Positions 55,406 through 64,000 of a DNA stretch of 64,000 bases are shown piece after piece. The stretch comes from Lentilactobacillus raoultii. Its GTDB lineage: Bacteria; Bacillota; Bacilli; Lactobacillales; Lactobacillaceae. The notes beneath the pieces are model-generated. The model had not been told where the DNA came from and did not search any database. It saw only the letters and a list, made by a program, of their open reading frames with translations. Every line of letters begins with the position of its first letter. Position 1 is the first letter of the stretch. A program made the position numbers and the translations under genes. The stretch is taken from positions 1-64,000 of the forward strand of contig NZ_LS422985.1 in the NCBI RefSeq assembly GCF_900411375.1, in the 5' to 3' direction.

Positions 55406-56031
55406 TGTCGTTCTTAGAAACGTATGGTGGTCAACTTTTGGTAAAAACTTGGCAACATATTTACATCTCTGGAATCTCACTCTTGTTGGGTGTGTTGGTA
55501 GCTGTTCCTTTAGGCGTGGCACTAACTCGAGCCAAACGGGTCTCAACGATTATCATTTCGCTGGCGTCGATGCTCCAAACGATCCCGGCTCTGGCACTGT
55601 TGGCCTTTATGATTCCAATTTTTGGGATTGGTGCAACGCCGGCAATCGTTGCGTTATTCATTTATTCGCTGCTGCCAATTTTGCGAAACACTTACTTGGG
55701 TGTTGAGAAAGTTGACCCGACGTTAATTGATTCGGCTAAGGGGATGGGAATGACCAACTGGCAATCCATCACGAAAGTCGAATTGCCATTGGCTGCCCCC
55801 GTCATTATGGCTGGTATTCGGCTATCGGCAACCTACGTGATTGCTTGGGCAGCATTAGCATCCTACATTGGTGCCGGCGGTTTGGGTGATTTTATTTTCA
55901 ACGGCTTAAACCTTTATCGAACTGATTTGATTTTAGGTGGTTCAATCCCAGTCATTTTATTAGCGCTGATTGTTGATTGGCTGTTGGGAAGACTTGAATC
56001 GATTCTCACACCGAAAACGGCCCGGACGTAA
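55402..56031 (+). CDS. opuCB: Osmoprotectant importer permease OpuCB
   Basis: A 209-residue permease with about five helices. The [18 protein letters not shown] loop contacts the ATPase. The ATG overlaps opuCA by 4 bases (ATGA), with a second ATG immediately after it. It pairs with OpuCD. Confidence 0.93.
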   Translation: MMSFLETYGGQLLVKTWQHIYISGISLLLGVLVAVPLGVALTRAKRVSTIIISLASMLQTIPALALLAFMIPIFGIGATPAIVALFIYSLLPILRNTYLGVEKVDPTLIDSAKGMGMTNWQSITKVELPLAAPVIMAGIRLSATYVIAWAALASYIGAGGLGDFIFNGLNLYRTDLILGGSIPVILLALIVDWLLGRLESILTPKTART

Positions 56032-56046
56032 GGAGGGTCTTAATCG

Positions 56047-56979
56047 ATGAAAAATATTAAAAAATGGTTATTGACAGTGGTGGCACTGGTCGTAGGCGTA
56101 ATCGGCTTATCCGGCTGTGGGTTTCCGGGATTGGCTGGTACATCAAACGATACGATTCGGATTGCCTCACAAAACACAACCGAGCAACAGATTATGGCTT
56201 ATATGCTACAGGATATGATTCAGCATGATTCGAAATTGAAAACGACGATTATCAACAATCTTGGTTCCGGTACGGTGAGTTTTAATGCCTTAAAAAATCA
56301 TCAGGCCGATATTTCCGCCATTCGCTATGTTGGGACGGATTTAACGACAATTTTGGGTAGAAATGCCGACCGGAATCCTAAACGGGCTGAAAAAGTTGTC
56401 ACCCGTTATTTTAACCGAAAGTATCACATGACATATTTCCCGTCTTATGGTTTCTCTGACACCTATGCGTTTATGGTGACCCAAAAGAAAGCCAAGCAGT
56501 TACATTTAAAAACGATTAGTGACTTGAAGAAGCATGCCAGCAAGATGGACGTCGGCATTGATCAAATTTGGTTAAATCGGAAAGGCGATGGGTATGATGG
56601 CTTTAAACAGACGTATGGGTTTCAGTTTGGTAAAGTAGATCCCATGCAGATTGGGCTGGTTTATGATGCGGTTGCCGCTAACAAAATGGATGCCGTTTTG
56701 GGGTATTCAACGGATGGCCGGATCGGCAGTTATCATCTAAAGTTGTTAAAGGATAACAAGCATTACTTCCCACCATATAACGCCAGTGCAGTCGTGACCA
56801 ACCAAGCATTGAAGCGGCATCCTGAGTTAAAACCGATTATTGCAAAATTGGATGGCAAAATTAATCTTAAGACGATGCAGAAATTAAATTATCAAGTCGA
56901 TAATAATCTAGTGGAGCCGGAAGTGGTTGCCAAACAGTTCTTAGAAAAACATCATTATTTTGAAGGGAGTGGCGATTAA
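56047..56979 (+). CDS. opuCC: Osmoprotectant-binding lipoprotein OpuCC
   Basis: A 310-residue lipoprotein with lipobox LSGC near residue 25. OpuAC-type binding domain (IRIASQNTTEQQIMAYMLQDM). It captures quaternary ammonium compounds outside the membrane. AGGAGGG precedes the ATG, and the stop overlaps opuCD by one base (TAATG). Confidence 0.93.
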   Translation: MKNIKKWLLTVVALVVGVIGLSGCGFPGLAGTSNDTIRIASQNTTEQQIMAYMLQDMIQHDSKLKTTIINNLGSGTVSFNALKNHQADISAIRYVGTDLTTILGRNADRNPKRAEKVVTRYFNRKYHMTYFPSYGFSDTYAFMVTQKKAKQLHLKTISDLKKHASKMDVGIDQIWLNRKGDGYDGFKQTYGFQFGKVDPMQIGLVYDAVAANKMDAVLGYSTDGRIGSYHLKLLKDNKHYFPPYNASAVVTNQALKRHPELKPIIAKLDGKINLKTMQKLNYQVDNNLVEPEVVAKQFLEKHHYFEGSGD

Positions 56980-57629
56980 TGCAAAATGCCGGGATTTTGA
57001 AACAGTTTATCTATTACTATCAGCAAAATGGTGCCTATGTACTATCGCAGTTTGACCGCCATTTCTTGATTTCAATTTATGGTGTTTTACTGGCTGCTAT
57101 TGTTGGCATCCCAATTGGCATTTTTATTGCCCATCATCATCGGCTAAGCGGCTTGGTGATTGGGGTTGCCAACGTGATTCAAACGGTGCCTTCGTTAGCA
57201 ATGCTGTCAATTATTATGATTGGGTTGGGCCTCGGCGTGAATACGGTCATCGTTACCGTCTTTCTCTATGCGTTACTGCCGATTATTAAAAATACGTATA
57301 CAGGCATGAAAAACGTTGACCCTAGTGTCTTGGATTCCGGCACCGGAATGGGGATGACCCGATTTCAGTTATTGCGATTGGTTGAATTGCCACTGTCACT
57401 TTCAGTAATTATGGCTGGCATTCGAAATGCTTTAGTGCTGGCGATCGGGATTACTGCCATCGGCACATTCGTTGGCGCCGGTGGTCTTGGAGATATTATT
57501 ATCCGCGGGACTAACGCCACTAATGGTGGGGCAATCATTCTAGCTGGTGCACTGCCCACTGCCTTAATGGCCATCATTTCCGACCTGGTACTGGGCTGGA
57601 TTGAAAAAAGAGCCGATCCAACCCGCTAA
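56979..57629 (+). CDS. opuCD: Osmoprotectant importer permease OpuCD
   Basis: A 216-residue permease, paralogous to OpuCB, with the loop GTGMGMTRFQLLRLVELPLS. Translationally coupled to opuCC and followed by a strong terminator. The complete opuCABCD order matches that of other Firmicutes and supports uptake of compatible solutes under osmotic stress. Confidence 0.93.
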   Translation: MQNAGILKQFIYYYQQNGAYVLSQFDRHFLISIYGVLLAAIVGIPIGIFIAHHHRLSGLVIGVANVIQTVPSLAMLSIIMIGLGLGVNTVIVTVFLYALLPIIKNTYTGMKNVDPSVLDSGTGMGMTRFQLLRLVELPLSLSVIMAGIRNALVLAIGITAIGTFVGAGGLGDIIIRGTNATNGGAIILAGALPTALMAIISDLVLGWIEKRADPTR

Positions 57630-57667
57630 ACGAGGATTTCAATTCGAATTAGATTTATTAAAGATAC

Positions 57668-57697
57668 AAAAGGGATCGCAACTTGCGATCCCTTTTG
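57668..57697. terminator. Bidirectional terminator
   Basis: A near-perfect stem AAAAGGGATCGCAA/TTGCGATCCCTTTT between converging opuCD and the phosphatase gene. Confidence 0.9.
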
Positions 57698-57718
57698 CTG
57701 GTTAAACTAAAGCCAATT

Positions 57719-58372
57719 TTAAACGTTTTGACTGACATTATTGAAATAGTCAACTGAATAATGGTTGCCATCCCAATTGACCTTTGTCACACTACCGTTT
57801 TTGGTGGAAACGTTGACCGGAATATCGCTGAAATGGCTGACGACGTTGCGGATCAGCGTACCATGAGTGGCAATTAATAGCTGGTCGCCATCTTGGGCTT
57901 CCTTGACAACTTGGTCAATTGCCGGTTGCAGGCGTTGCCAAAATTTTTGACTGGTTTCGGCATCCCCGTACGGATCAGCAGCTGCAATTATATCCTCAGC
58001 TTTATCAATTCCATATTCGGCAATCATTTCATGAAATGAGTTCAGGCCGCGGGGACCGCCAATAATGTGCCAGGTTTTGACATCATCTTCACCTTCCCAA
58101 TAGCCAAAGTTCAATTCACGAAAACCGGCTAGCGGGGTGGTTGTTTTAACTGTTGACGGGTTTTTAGATAAAATCAAGCGACCGGTTTCAATTGCCCGTG
58201 GTAAATCACTGCTGTAAGCGGCGTTAAAGTGAATAGATTTTAAACGATCGCCGGCATCAAGGGCGTCGTTAACCCCTTTTTCGGTAAGTGATGAATCGAT
58301 AACGCCTTGAATGCGATGATATTTATTTAAGTATGTTTGACCATGACGAACGAAATACAACGAAATTGTCAT
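57719..58372 (-). CDS. Histidine phosphatase (phosphoglycerate mutase-like)
   Basis: A 217-residue cytosolic enzyme. The RHG motif FVRHGQTYLN with the catalytic His, the SDLPRAIETG segment and the second His in IATHGTLIRN define the family. It resembles the broad-specificity phosphatases of lactobacilli rather than glycolytic GpmA, which has a longer motif set. GGAGG precedes the ATG. Monocistronic. Confidence 0.9.
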   Translation of the reverse strand: MTISLYFVRHGQTYLNKYHRIQGVIDSSLTEKGVNDALDAGDRLKSIHFNAAYSSDLPRAIETGRLILSKNPSTVKTTTPLAGFRELNFGYWEGEDDVKTWHIIGGPRGLNSFHEMIAEYGIDKAEDIIAAADPYGDAETSQKFWQRLQPAIDQVVKEAQDGDQLLIATHGTLIRNVVSHFSDIPVNVSTKNGSVTKVNWDGNHYSVDYFNNVSQNV

Positions 58373-58781
58373 AGAGAACCTCCATTTAGCATAATTGTTT
58401 GAATTACCATTATTGTAGCATAACCGGCTGAAAGAGTGGGAGTAAAGGACGCCAACTTAAGAAAGGTGGTTGATTAAGTGACAAATGGTGCAGAATCAAA
58501 GGATTGATTTTTAACCGATTTCGGTGTTAGCTAATGGTTAAGATTAGCAATAAGTAATCAAAAAGTACTGATTGATATCAATAAGACGAAATTTCCCATA
58601 ATTATTTTAGGACATGATAAAATGACAGCGTCAAAGGGGAATATTATTATTTTATTGTAGCATAACAGGTTCATTAATATTGGTTTTGTACGCACTTTTT
58701 TGAAAGCGCTTAACCGGAAACCGGTTTATCAAAATTTTAAAAGTTTTTTATTTGGAGTTAAAGTTAAGGGGGTGTTGCTAA
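58373..58781. other. Long divergent region before the surface-protein gene
   Basis: A 17-base word TATTGTAGCATAACCGG (58411-58427) recurs with one mismatch at 58653-58669. Read on the minus strand it contains an extended -10 (TGCTACAAT); the first copy lies correctly to drive the phosphatase gene. A cre-like site and a palindrome lie at 58701-58727. No gene is seen in this part. Confidence 0.5.
58701..58727 (+). promoter_or_regulatory. cre-like site abutting a perfect inverted repeat
   Basis: TGAAAGCGCTTAAC (58701-58714) has the cre core. It runs into AACCGGAAACCGGTT, a perfect 6-3-6 inverted repeat. This pair is a probable operator for the surface-protein transcript. Confidence 0.5.
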
Positions 58782-58889
58782 TTGACCGATTTATTTTGGG
58801 GAAGACAAAGATACCATGATTGTCAGGTAGGACTAACCAAATTTGATTATTTGAAATTAATCGAGTGGATCAATTTAATGCGGATATAA
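58782..58889 (+). CDS. Possible small protein upstream of the adhesin gene
   Basis: A 35-residue frame starting at TTG, with GGGGGTG ending 7 bases upstream. The peptide starts TDLFWGRQRYHDCQVGL and ends in an amphipathic stretch KLIEWINLMRI. It lies 29 bases before the adhesin start and reads the same way. Whether it is made, or acts as a leader peptide, is unknown; chance is possible at this length. Confidence 0.3.
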   Translation: MTDLFWGRQRYHDCQVGLTKFDYLKLIEWINLMRI

Positions 58890-58918
58890 TAGCCTTTATT
58901 ATTCAGGGGGAGATTAAA

Positions 58919-61900
58919 TTGGCAAAGCATCACCCAGCGTTGAAAAATAACGTGATAAATGAAAAACAACATTACAAAATGTATAAGAGTGGTAAGCACT
59001 GGCTGTTTGCGGCGATTACGACGGTCACCTTTGTGGTAGGTGGCGCTGCCGGTATTAATGACAAGTCAGTTGCCGCCGATGAGTTAACAACTACTGAAAC
59101 GCAACAGTCAGTCAATAGTGATTCAAGTTCGATTAACGCAGCTGCAACAACTCAGCAGGTGACGGTTCCTTCAGCTGAAAATAAGTCAGCCGACACTGAA
59201 ACGTCAACATCTGGGAATAACTCAACCACCGCTGCAACGCAACCAACCGAAACAACTAGTTCATCACCTGCGTCATCAACCGCTCAGCCGGCTGCCGAGG
59301 CTACTCACCAAGCGACAACTGAGCATTCCTCAACGGTACCGGCTTCATCGGCAAGCCAGGCGACCCAAAGCACAAGTCAAAATAATGGCCAACAACCGAG
59401 TCAGCCAACAGCAGTTAGTGAAGCTAGCCAGACGAGTCAAACGAATCAACCAACCAGTACCGTTCCTAAATCGGCAACGCAAGTTAATGTGACCCAAGCA
59501 TCGGTTAACTCCGGTGCAGGGAAGGCGGCTGTGGCCTCTTCAACAACAGCTCAAGTAAATCAGGCTGCGCCAGCCGCTAAGACTTCAGCTGGTTCGGCCA
59601 GTGTTGCAACTTCATCATCCGCGTCGTTAGCTGATTCAGCGATCACGCAGCCAGCTCAAACGGCAACGAGCACCGCAAGTTCAGCGATTTCAAAAAATGA
59701 AAGCGCTTCATCAGCAAACCGACCAACTTCCAGGGCAGTTAGTGCGGCTGTCACCCCACCTAGTGATCCCGCCGCCACTTCTGGTAGTTCGCTTGCGCCA
59801 GCGTCTTCAAATGGCGCAAAAGTGGCTGCGGAACCAGCTGATCGGCCAGCGGCTTCACCAGCGGTCTCAATTGCCAAGGCCGAGAAATATGATGGCAAAA
59901 CCAACGGGGTTGCAGTGGCCGCTTCCAAAGCAACTGAGACGACTGGCCCTGATAGCGCCAATTCAGCAGTAACTTCAACTGAAACAACCGAAACGGCTCA
60001 GTCAATTGCCTATCAATCCTACCTTGAGACGTTGAAAACGGTGCCACCGATCGCCAGCAATTATACGGATCAATCCTATAGTCAGTTAATCAACGTCATT
60101 AATAATTTAAACCATTTAACAGCTGCTGCCGGGCCGACTGCCCTGCAAGCTGCAACAGCAATGATTAAGCAAGCCGTTAATGAGTTGATTTTAACGGCTG
60201 CCAGTGATGGCAAGCAAATTACCACGGCGGTTTTAAATGACGCAGTCACGGCTGCCAACACGACTTATCCAACGACGGATTCGGCAAATTATACGTCGGC
60301 GGCCTGGGAAACTTACACCAAAGCTTTAAAGGCCGCAACCGGTGTGGCTGCGGACCCAACAGCGACTGGTAATCGAGCAGCCGTCATGTATAAAAATTTA
60401 CAGGCAGCTATGGCAATCTTGGCTGCTTCAAGTACCAAAGCAGTGATGGCGCCCTATACTGATTTAGCTAAAAAAGCCAAGACAGCGATTGACAGAGCCG
60501 GTTCCTATACAGCAGAATCAATCAAAGCTTTGACCGCGGCCAGTGAAGCCGCCAAAAATCTAACTGATACAACATCTGCCGATACCGCTCAAAAGGTAAT
60601 AGCGCAATTGTCAGCAGCAATCGATCATTTAGTGCCGGCTGCAAGTTTAGTTGATTTGTCAATAACAATTGATACAGCTGCACCAATTTATCAGGATACC
60701 AAGGCAATTGGAAACTATGATTCGGCCAGCTGGTCAGATTTTGCCAGCGCCTACACGTACGCCGCCGCGGTTTTAAATAATAGTGGTGCCACGGCTGACC
60801 AAATTAGTAACGCCACCGTGTCTCTCAAGCAAGCCGTTCAGTCTTTAAAGGATCATGATCGAACCACTTATGTTAATCAATTAAATGACGCCATCGTGGG
60901 TGGTACAGCACTATTAGCAGTCGGTGACGGCACCGCTTTTGACTCCTCAACGACCAAAGAATTAAGTCAGGCCATTTCTTCTGCCCAGGAAGTGCTTAAA
61001 AAGGCATCAAGTTCGCTGGATGAAGTGGTTGATGCCACCAATCAGATTAAGACGGGCATTAATGGATTAAAAACAACTTTCCAACTGACAGTTGACAAGT
61101 TGGATAACTTTATTAAAACGGCTACGGGAATTGGATCGACCGGGACTTCAGCAGTGACAACCGATTCTTACAATGCATTATCTCAGGCACTGGCTGCGGC
61201 TCAGTATGCTAGATATAATGATGCGAATACGGTCATTTTGGCTGAAGACGTGGCCAAGCTTCAAAGTGCGATTTGGAATGCCGTCCCAGCTAACCAGTCG
61301 GCCGCAACCGTTAAAGCCGATTTGAAGAAGGCATTGACTGCGGCACAAAAGGTGACGAAAGATCCGGCAACCATTAAGACGTATGCGGCCGAGTCGGTCG
61401 ATAACTTGAACAATGCAATTGCGGTTGCCATCGCAACTTTGGATAGTGGGACGACTGATCCGGCAACGCTTCAAGTTGCTTATAATTTGATTAACTTTTA
61501 TGCGACCAACCTGGGTAAACGTGACGGGGCTAGTTGGAATTGGGGCGTCAACACCTATTTTTATATTCTTGGGGAAACTCAAAAGAACGCTAATACAGTT
61601 AATCGTGATGGCACAATCACGTTTGGCGATTATAGTAAAATTGATTCATTTTTAGGCATGAACTACGGGCCGGCTTATACGACAGTTTATACGCTGCCAA
61701 GTGCGCTGACCACCTTCTTTAAGAGTCCAAATTGGCAGAATTATGTCAAAGTAGCCTACTATCAGGCAGGTGGATCCGCCAAAGTGGCAACGCCATTGAC
61801 TAAAAACGGGGCACTTGATCCAAGCAAATCGGTTGCATTGGCTGATGCCATTAACGCCGGCGCCTTTCAGGCAACGGCCACCAGCAATTCCGCCGGTCAA

Positions 61901-64000
61901 ACCGTCCTGACGATTTATAGTCCGGTGGTTGGTGGCGGGACCAGTGCGACCAGCTACCTGTTTACGTTGGATTTAAAAACGTGGTCCGCTGATACCGGTT
62001 ATTATCTGCCACGGGTGACGTTGGATCCAACCAACAGCCGACCAACCGACATCAGCGCCGCTAACGATCTGACAGTAATGGCACTGCCAACCGGGTTTAA
62101 TTTCTCACTCTTTGGGACAAAACCCAGCAAAACGGATTCAACTACGTTTGCGAATCGATTTGTCACCACTTCCGATAGTACTCAAACCGGACTTGACTGG
62201 AGCGGCAAAGCAACGGGCGGATTAGCAGTGCTGTCAGCTGGCATTCAAAGTGCGGTGCCGGCCATCACACCGATTGATTTAACCCACCCAATCACTCAAG
62301 GGGTTAACACAATTACTGGTCAACTTGATTCGGCTGATTGGTCCGCGGCTGTTTCATCAAATAATCAGGGTGACCGTTTACAATTAGTGGTTACCAATCA
62401 AACAACCGGCCAAAAAGTCGTTGTCCCGATTAATTCGGATGGGTCCTTCTCGGCGTCGTTTGGGACTCAAAGTGGTGATACAACGATTGGCACCACCCTT
62501 AATGCCGGCGATGTGATTCAAGCCCAGGTTCAGCGGGTAAGTGCTGCCGGTCAGGTAACCTATGGGACGGTAGGGATTCTGAGCCCAGCAGTATCAGCGG
62601 GCCAGACACCATTTGTCAACATTGATTTTAAGACCGTTAGCCAAGGGTCACAGTTGCTTTCCGGCACGATCACCAGTCTGACACCGGTGGGGACGGCCTT
62701 TAATGCCGCCATCACCAATCCTCAGACTAACCTGCCGCCAGCCGGTGATCTAAACGTTTATACGGTCCAAGTGGTCGTGTACAATTCGAATGGGTCACGC
62801 GCCTATCAATCAACGACGCAAACCAGCGCTGATGGTAAATGGGCAATAACGATTCCGGCTTTGGCAATCGGTCAATTTATTGATGCCACTGTCCGGGTTC
62901 AAACAGGAATTTCAACCGGCACAGGGGATAATCAACCAAGTGGCACGACCGTTAATAATCTCCGAACGACGGTTACGGGGCATTTCTACGTACCAACTAA
63001 TACGGATGAACTAAGTGCTGCAATTTCAGCAGCTGGACAAACGGTGACGGCCGGCCAGCAAACCACGCCGGCAACGATGGAAGAATGGCAAACACTAGTC
63101 TCACAACTTAAAAGTGCTCAAGGTGTTTTAACCGCAGCTCAATCGGTTCGTAATCAAATCACGACAGCCAAGGCGGTTAGTCAAAGTGAGGTTGATGCGG
63201 CCGCTAGTGCTTTGAGGGATGTCTTGACCAAAACGATGAAGAGCACGTCGGGATTAACCCAGGCGATTAATGCGGCAAGTCAACTTCAACCAACTGATTA
63301 TTCACCGGATAGTTATCAGGTTGTCAAGCAGGCGTTGGCCGAAGCTCAGGGGGTTAAAAATAAAGCTGAAACTGATTTGGAAGCGGTTAGCTCAACGGAT
63401 ATATTAACCACCATGAACAACTTGAACCAAGCAGTTAAACAACTGGTACCCAAAGCCAACCTTGACGCGATTACTTCAGCCGGCGCAGTAGCTGCCGAGC
63501 AAGCTAAATTGGCGGATCAAGCTGCCCAATCAGCCGTTACTGCTAATCAGGGGACTCGAACTGCCAGTGACGCGGTTAAATCAGCAATTAAAGCTGGTGA
63601 TTTGAATGCGGCCCAGGCAGCGGTTCAAACGGCCACAACTGCTAAAGATCAAGCGGCCAGTGCTGCTGCCGACGCTCAACAGGCGGCTGCTAAAGCGATC
63701 GAAGCGGCTGCATCAGTTGCCGAATTAGCCAAAACAATCAGCCCAGCCGACGCTTCGTTTGCTGACGCGCAAAAATTGGTCTCAGCCGCCAATGAAGCTG
63801 CCGACCAGGCCAAAGCCAATGCTCAACAGGCAACCCAAGCAGCCAGTGAAGCAGAAGCAACGCTTAAGACTACTGAAGCGGCTTACAATCAGGCGGTTAC
63901 TGACGCCAAGACGGCGAGTGACCAAGCCGAGGCAACGACTGCTAAAGCAGCTGAAACTGCTGAGGCCGCTGCCGCTGATGCTTCGACAGCCTATCACACG
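58919..64000 (+). CDS. Giant KxYKxGKxW-signal surface adhesin with FIVAR-like repeats (partial)
   Basis: The frame is open for 1694 codons to the window end and continues beyond. Order: KxYKxGKxW signal (YKMYKSGKHWLFAAITTVTF, about 19-38); Ser/Thr/Ala/Gln-rich spacer (about 60-345); helical FIVAR-like repeats (about 360-830); an aromatic beta-rich domain starting near 860 (WNWGVNTYFYIL); two Ig-like sandwiches (about 1120-1340); another FIVAR region (about 1360-1520); and an Ala-rich coiled coil from 1520 on. The TTG start has GGGGGAG 6 bases upstream. Such proteins are exported, often by the accessory Sec system, and adhere or mediate aggregation. An LPXTG end, if any, is outside. Confidence 0.9.
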   Translation, partial: MAKHHPALKNNVINEKQHYKMYKSGKHWLFAAITTVTFVVGGAAGINDKSVAADELTTTETQQSVNSDSSSINAAATTQQVTVPSAENKSADTETSTSGNNSTTAATQPTETTSSSPASSTAQPAAEATHQATTEHSSTVPASSASQATQSTSQNNGQQPSQPTAVSEASQTSQTNQPTSTVPKSATQVNVTQASVNSGAGKAAVASSTTAQVNQAAPAAKTSAGSASVATSSSASLADSAITQPAQTATSTASSAISKNESASSANRPTSRAVSAAVTPPSDPAATSGSSLAPASSNGAKVAAEPADRPAASPAVSIAKAEKYDGKTNGVAVAASKATETTGPDSANSAVTSTETTETAQSIAYQSYLETLKTVPPIASNYTDQSYSQLINVINNLNHLTAAAGPTALQAATAMIKQAVNELILTAASDGKQITTAVLNDAVTAANTTYPTTDSANYTSAAWETYTKALKAATGVAADPTATGNRAAVMYKNLQAAMAILAASSTKAVMAPYTDLAKKAKTAIDRAGSYTAESIKALTAASEAAKNLTDTTSADTAQKVIAQLSAAIDHLVPAASLVDLSITIDTAAPIYQDTKAIGNYDSASWSDFASAYTYAAAVLNNSGATADQISNATVSLKQAVQSLKDHDRTTYVNQLNDAIVGGTALLAVGDGTAFDSSTTKELSQAISSAQEVLKKASSSLDEVVDATNQIKTGINGLKTTFQLTVDKLDNFIKTATGIGSTGTSAVTTDSYNALSQALAAAQYARYNDANTVILAEDVAKLQSAIWNAVPANQSAATVKADLKKALTAAQKVTKDPATIKTYAAESVDNLNNAIAVAIATLDSGTTDPATLQVAYNLINFYATNLGKRDGASWNWGVNTYFYILGETQKNANTVNRDGTITFGDYSKIDSFLGMNYGPAYTTVYTLPSALTTFFKSPNWQNYVKVAYYQAGGSAKVATPLTKNGALDPSKSVALADAINAGAFQATATSNSAGQTVLTIYSPVVGGGTSATSYLFTLDLKTWSADTGYYLPRVTLDPTNSRPTDISAANDLTVMALPTGFNFSLFGTKPSKTDSTTFANRFVTTSDSTQTGLDWSGKATGGLAVLSAGIQSAVPAITPIDLTHPITQGVNTITGQLDSADWSAAVSSNNQGDRLQLVVTNQTTGQKVVVPINSDGSFSASFGTQSGDTTIGTTLNAGDVIQAQVQRVSAAGQVTYGTVGILSPAVSAGQTPFVNIDFKTVSQGSQLLSGTITSLTPVGTAFNAAITNPQTNLPPAGDLNVYTVQVVVYNSNGSRAYQSTTQTSADGKWAITIPALAIGQFIDATVRVQTGISTGTGDNQPSGTTVNNLRTTVTGHFYVPTNTDELSAAISAAGQTVTAGQQTTPATMEEWQTLVSQLKSAQGVLTAAQSVRNQITTAKAVSQSEVDAAASALRDVLTKTMKSTSGLTQAINAASQLQPTDYSPDSYQVVKQALAEAQGVKNKAETDLEAVSSTDILTTMNNLNQAVKQLVPKANLDAITSAGAVAAEQAKLADQAAQSAVTANQGTRTASDAVKSAIKAGDLNAAQAAVQTATTAKDQAASAAADAQQAAAKAIEAAASVAELAKTISPADASFADAQKLVSAANEAADQAKANAQQATQAASEAEATLKTTEAAYNQAVTDAKTASDQAEATTAKAAETAEAAAADASTAYHT

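Noticed and set aside
59656-60047. Open frames antisense to the adhesin gene (for example 59656-59961 and 59760-60047 on the minus strand)
   Set aside because: They mirror the Ala/Thr/Ser/Gln-rich codons of the sense gene and lack ribosome sites; the sense frame is open for 1694 codons.
63480-64000. Ala-rich repeats at the right end as possible satellite DNA
   Set aside because: The DNA is not tandemly repeated; it is a degenerate coding sequence for a coiled coil in frame with the adhesin.
1-64000. CRISPR arrays, tRNA or rRNA genes, prophage modules
   Set aside because: No regularly spaced repeats, cloverleaf or rRNA-like sequence, and no integrase or phage structural genes were seen on reading both strands.

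Overview
The window comes from a low-GC Gram-positive bacterium, almost certainly a member of the Lactobacillaceae. The evidence is the strong Shine-Dalgarno sites with many TTG/GTG starts, PepX and prolyl iminopeptidase next to each other, several oppA paralogues feeding one OppBCDF, an OpuC osmoprotectant importer, CcpA-type cre sites, and a KxYKxGKxW signal peptide on a giant surface protein. A heterofermentative lactobacillus of the buchneri-group type would fit, but the species cannot be fixed from sequence alone.

Layout. (a) 1-130 is the right end of a mobile element; an identical 130 bp copy ends at 47620. (b) 692-12770 is a plant-glycan block. A GH27 enzyme (with a residue change that points to beta-L-arabinopyranosidase), a GPH symporter, a GH36 alpha-galactosidase and an ArsR-type regulator with a large C-terminal domain read rightwards. 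A second copy of that regulator plus a small partner read leftwards. Then come a GH43 enzyme, an LacY-like symporter and a GH93 exo-arabinanase. Near-identical cre-like promoter sites precede the GH27 and GH43 genes. No glycosidase here has a signal peptide, so short arabino- and galacto-oligosaccharides are probably imported and cleaved in the cytoplasm. (c) 12948-20321 holds housekeeping and orphan genes: amidohydrolase, DUF2075 ATPase, YxeA-like protein, CPBP protease, VOC protein, ABC-F ATPase and a divergent pair of unknown genes. (d) 20504-27545 carries Pip, PepX, an AraC-type regulator with a beta-glucuronidase (tandem direct repeats and a perfect cre between them), and a cold-shock protein. 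(e) 27951-32306 carries a NapA-like antiporter with Nudix and guanylate-kinase-like genes, a Zur/Fur regulator with a Zur-like box, and a secreted/membrane pair. (f) 32839-35795 is a glutamine-type ABC importer, followed by leftward MgtC, Cna-B surface protein, APC permease and HflX genes. (g) 41853-57629 has four tandem oppA genes, oppBCDF and opuCABCD. (h) 57719-64000 has a histidine phosphatase and the start of a giant KxYKxGKxW/FIVAR adhesin that runs off the window.

The proline peptidases and the Opp system form a peptide-nitrogen supply route, and the sugar genes are wired to carbon catabolite control. The most distinctive signals are: the 260 bp element with 25 bp perfect terminal inverted repeats inserted exactly at an oppA stop codon; the GH27 Ile substitution beside an arabinan cluster; paired ArsR regulators with an uncharacterised, strongly conserved C-terminal domain; matching promoters with 11-bp-spaced direct repeats in front of three oppA genes; and a Cna-B protein ending in a His/Trp tail instead of LPXTG.
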